Source: Candidatus Bathyarchaeota archaeon ex4484_135 (GTDB lineage: Archaea > Thermoproteota > Bathyarchaeia > EX4484-135). Taken from it: a stretch of DNA of 6,053 nt. Below are positions 5,060-6,053 of this stretch, one piece after another (within the stretch, counting starts at the first letter, position 1; each line of letters starts with the position of its first letter). The translations under genes and the position numbers were made by a program. The notes below the pieces were generated by a model, which worked only from the letters and a program-made list of their open reading frames with translations, did no database searches and was not told the origin of the DNA. The DNA is taken from assembly GCA_002255025.1 (NCBI GenBank), contig NJEJ01000078.1, positions 1-6,053 on the forward strand, given 5' to 3'.

Positions 5060-5632
5060 TTAAAGGCCGAGGGCCTTCAGGTACTCCCTCATGAAGGCCG
5101 GCAGGTCAGGCCAGGCCCTGCTCGTTATGAGGTTGCCATCGACTACTACTTCAGCGTCCACATAAGTGGCCCCGATGCCTTCTATATCGGCCTTTAGAAC
5201 GCCGTAAGCGGTCATCTTGCGGCCCTTCAGGTGCTCTGGCACCAGGGCCGTCAGGACCAACGGGCCATGGCATATGGCTGCCACGGGCTTGTTGGTCTCG
5301 AAGAAGTGCTTTACCACGGCCTTCAGCTCGGGGTAGGTCCTTATGTACTCTGGGGCTCTGCCGCCCGGTATTATGAGGCCATCGTACTCCTCTGGCTTGA
5401 CTTCCTTGAAGGACTTGCTGACCCACTGCTCGGCGAACCTGTAGCCCAGCTTCTCGGTATAGGTTTCCCATCCTGGCTCGAAGTCGTGGACCACTGTGAA
5501 TATGACCTTCTTCGTCGGTGCAGCTACATCGACTTCTACACCTGCTTCCTTCAGCCTCCAGTAGGGGTAGAAGAGCTCTTGTGCTTCAACAGCATCTCCG
5601 GCTATTATGAGGACCTTGGGCAATTCCCCCAC
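5060..5632 (-). CDS. DJ-1/PfpI family protein, class I glutamine amidotransferase-like (DJ-1D/YLS5-like)
   Basis: A 190-residue protein with the flavodoxin-like DJ-1/PfpI fold. The acid residue E16 sits in AGDAVEAQELFYPYWRLKE (11-29), the strand-turn DGLIIPGGRAPEYI is at 84-97, and the nucleophile elbow AAICHGPLVL (118-127) has C121 and H122. KMTAYGVLKADIEGIGA and DGNLITSRAWPDLPAF follow. The region around 47-65 (VVHDFEPGWETYTEKLGY) matches the longer subfamily related to plant DJ-1D, for which glyoxalase III-type methylglyoxal hydrolysis is reported. Archaeal relatives are often labelled intracellular protease PfpI. Which activity applies here is not known; a cytoplasmic protective role is inferred. 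The start GTG 5632 has a TATA-like element 25-32 bases upstream and may be leaderless. TTG 5623 would give the family-typical beginning (M)PKVLIIAGD and is a fair alternative. The gene diverges from UPF0147 and precedes truD on the same strand. Confidence 0.93.
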   Translation of the reverse strand: MGELPKVLIIAGDAVEAQELFYPYWRLKEAGVEVDVAAPTKKVIFTVVHDFEPGWETYTEKLGYRFAEQWVSKSFKEVKPEEYDGLIIPGGRAPEYIRTYPELKAVVKHFFETNKPVAAICHGPLVLTALVPEHLKGRKMTAYGVLKADIEGIGATYVDAEVVVDGNLITSRAWPDLPAFMREYLKALGL

Positions 5633-5656
5633 CGGTCATAAGAGCCATGGCAGGGC

Positions 5657-5664
5657 ATAAAAGG
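5657..5664 (-). promoter_or_regulatory. TATA-like element for the DJ-1/PfpI gene
   Basis: The minus strand reads CCTTTTAT, centred near 5660, about 28 bases before GTG 5632. This suits a leaderless or nearly leaderless transcript. Confidence 0.4.
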
Positions 5665-5701
5665 ACTTCGGCCCCGGCGGGCAGGACCCCGGCGAAAAAT
5701 G

Positions 5702-5711
5702 TTTATTAAAA
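5702..5711 (+). promoter_or_regulatory. TATA-like element for the UPF0147 gene
   Basis: TTTATTAAAA is the clearest TATA-like box in the window, preceded by a purine-rich GCGAAAAATG stretch that could be the BRE. Initiation about 27 bases downstream would be near 5733, leaving a leader of about 18 bases that contains GGGGTGA (5738-5744). Confidence 0.6.
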
Positions 5712-5737
5712 AGCCGGGTGCCTCCCCGTGGAGTTCT

Positions 5738-5744
5738 GGGGTGA
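5738..5744 (+). promoter_or_regulatory. Shine-Dalgarno site for UPF0147
   Basis: GGGGTGA ends six bases before GTG 5751 and matches the GGTGA core complementary to the archaeal 16S 3' end. It decides the start codon of this gene. Confidence 0.65.
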
Positions 5745-5750
5745 AGGCCC

Positions 5751-6020
5751 GTGGAGGGGAAAGCAGAACATAAGGAAAGGATAGAACAAGCAATCGCTAT
5801 ACTCAAGACCATAAGCGAGGACTTCACGACCCCGAGGAACATAAGGAGGGCTGCGAAGAACTCCATAGATGCCCTCATGGACGAATCGCTCAGCCCAGCC
5901 GTGAGGGCTGCGAACGCCATAAGCATATTGGACGAGATAAGCCAGGACCCGAACATGCCCGTGCCGACTAGGACCAAGATATGGCAGGTCATATCGATAC
6001 TCGAGGGCATAAAGGATTAA
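5751..6020 (+). CDS. UPF0147 family protein
   Basis: An 89-residue, entirely helical-looking cytoplasmic protein, starting at GTG 5751 with a well-placed GGGGTGA. It shows the pattern of the archaeal UPF0147 family: an N-terminal charged helix (residues 4-24, ERIEQAIAILKTI), TTPRNIRRAAKNSIDAL (26-42), SPAVRAANAISILDEIS (48-64), then DPNMPVPTRTKIWQVISILE (66-85). Length and motif order match the family, which is nearly restricted to archaea and has no established function. The helix-loop-helix repeats with conserved Arg and Pro positions suggest a small helical bundle or protein-binding module, but that is inference. It has its own TATA-like promoter and diverges from the DJ-1 gene. Its TAA lies 33 bases from the right edge of the window. 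Confidence 0.93.
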   Translation: MEGKAEHKERIEQAIAILKTISEDFTTPRNIRRAAKNSIDALMDESLSPAVRAANAISILDEISQDPNMPVPTRTKIWQVISILEGIKD

Positions 6021-6053
6021 GGTCGTGGGGAATTGAACGCCGAGCCAGCACGC
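6021..6053. other. right-edge intergenic segment, content unresolved
   Basis: Only 33 bases are available. A TTG at 6033 with a G-rich run (6027-6030) just before it could open a new plus-strand gene, but too little follows to judge. On the minus strand the segment contains CGTTCAATTCC, which resembles a tRNA T-loop (see findings), but the flanking stem pairs poorly. No firm call is made. Confidence 0.2.

Noticed and set aside
5231..5641. 136-codon plus-strand reading frame
   Set aside because: It is antisense to the DJ-1/PfpI gene, which has its catalytic Cys-His and full fold motifs.
5636..6010. 124-codon minus-strand frame with hydrophobic stretches
   Set aside because: It is antisense to the UPF0147 gene. 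The apparent hydrophobicity arises from complementing its helical codons.
1..6053. Search for CRISPR arrays, insertion sequences, toxin-antitoxin pairs, phage or defence genes
   Set aside because: No regularly spaced repeats, terminal inverted repeats, transposase or defence motifs were seen. The region looks like ordinary compact archaeal chromosome.

Overview
This is a GC-rich, tightly packed archaeal chromosomal segment. The archaeal call rests on four genes: an RNA polymerase subunit Rpo12/RpoP, a Pus7/TruD pseudouridine synthase of archaeal layout, a UPF0147 protein and a DUF354 protein. A/T-rich TATA-like elements lie about 25-45 bases before several starts. Heavy use of AGG (Arg) and ATA (Ile) codons and proteins rich in E, K, R, V and L fit a thermophile of the TACK group (Thermoproteota or Korarchaeota). 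I cannot resolve the lineage further from sequence alone.

Layout. Bases 1-1153 (minus strand) hold a two-gene glycan operon: a left-handed beta-helix (hexapeptide) acyltransferase followed, with a GTGA stop/start overlap, by a DUF354 GT-B-like protein that runs off the left edge. A GNAT acetyltransferase (1193-1663, plus) diverges from it across one short A/T-rich element. It converges, with a 4-base gap, on an unrecognised protein (1668-2463, minus) whose last ~50 codons lie in a different frame, so the gene carries an apparent frameshift near 1825-1832. Next on the minus strand is a polytopic MraY/WecA/GPT-type sugar-1-phosphate transferase (2510-3403). It lacks the usual first membrane helix and has Asn in place of a conserved Asp. 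A short divergent region with one TATA-like element separates it from rpoP (3524-3691, plus, missed by simple ORF length cutoffs). The rpoP stop overlaps the truD stop (3688-5025, minus) by 4 bases. A DJ-1/PfpI-family gene (5060-5632, minus) and a UPF0147 gene (5751-6020, plus) diverge from a 118-base region with a TATA-like element for each direction.

How the genes fit together. The acyltransferase, the DUF354 protein and the membrane sugar-phosphate transferase are consistent with making and lipid-loading surface polysaccharide or N-glycan precursors. The rest are housekeeping genes (transcription, tRNA modification, damage repair or proteostasis) in mostly single-gene units. Most starts are GTG or TTG and only one gene has an unambiguous ATG start. 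I see no CRISPR array, insertion sequence, phage gene, complete RNA gene or defence cassette, and no convincing novel multi-gene system. The points most worth checking are the frameshifted unknown gene, the CTG-versus-ATG start and odd zinc-site spacing of rpoP, and the two unusual traits of the sugar-phosphate transferase.
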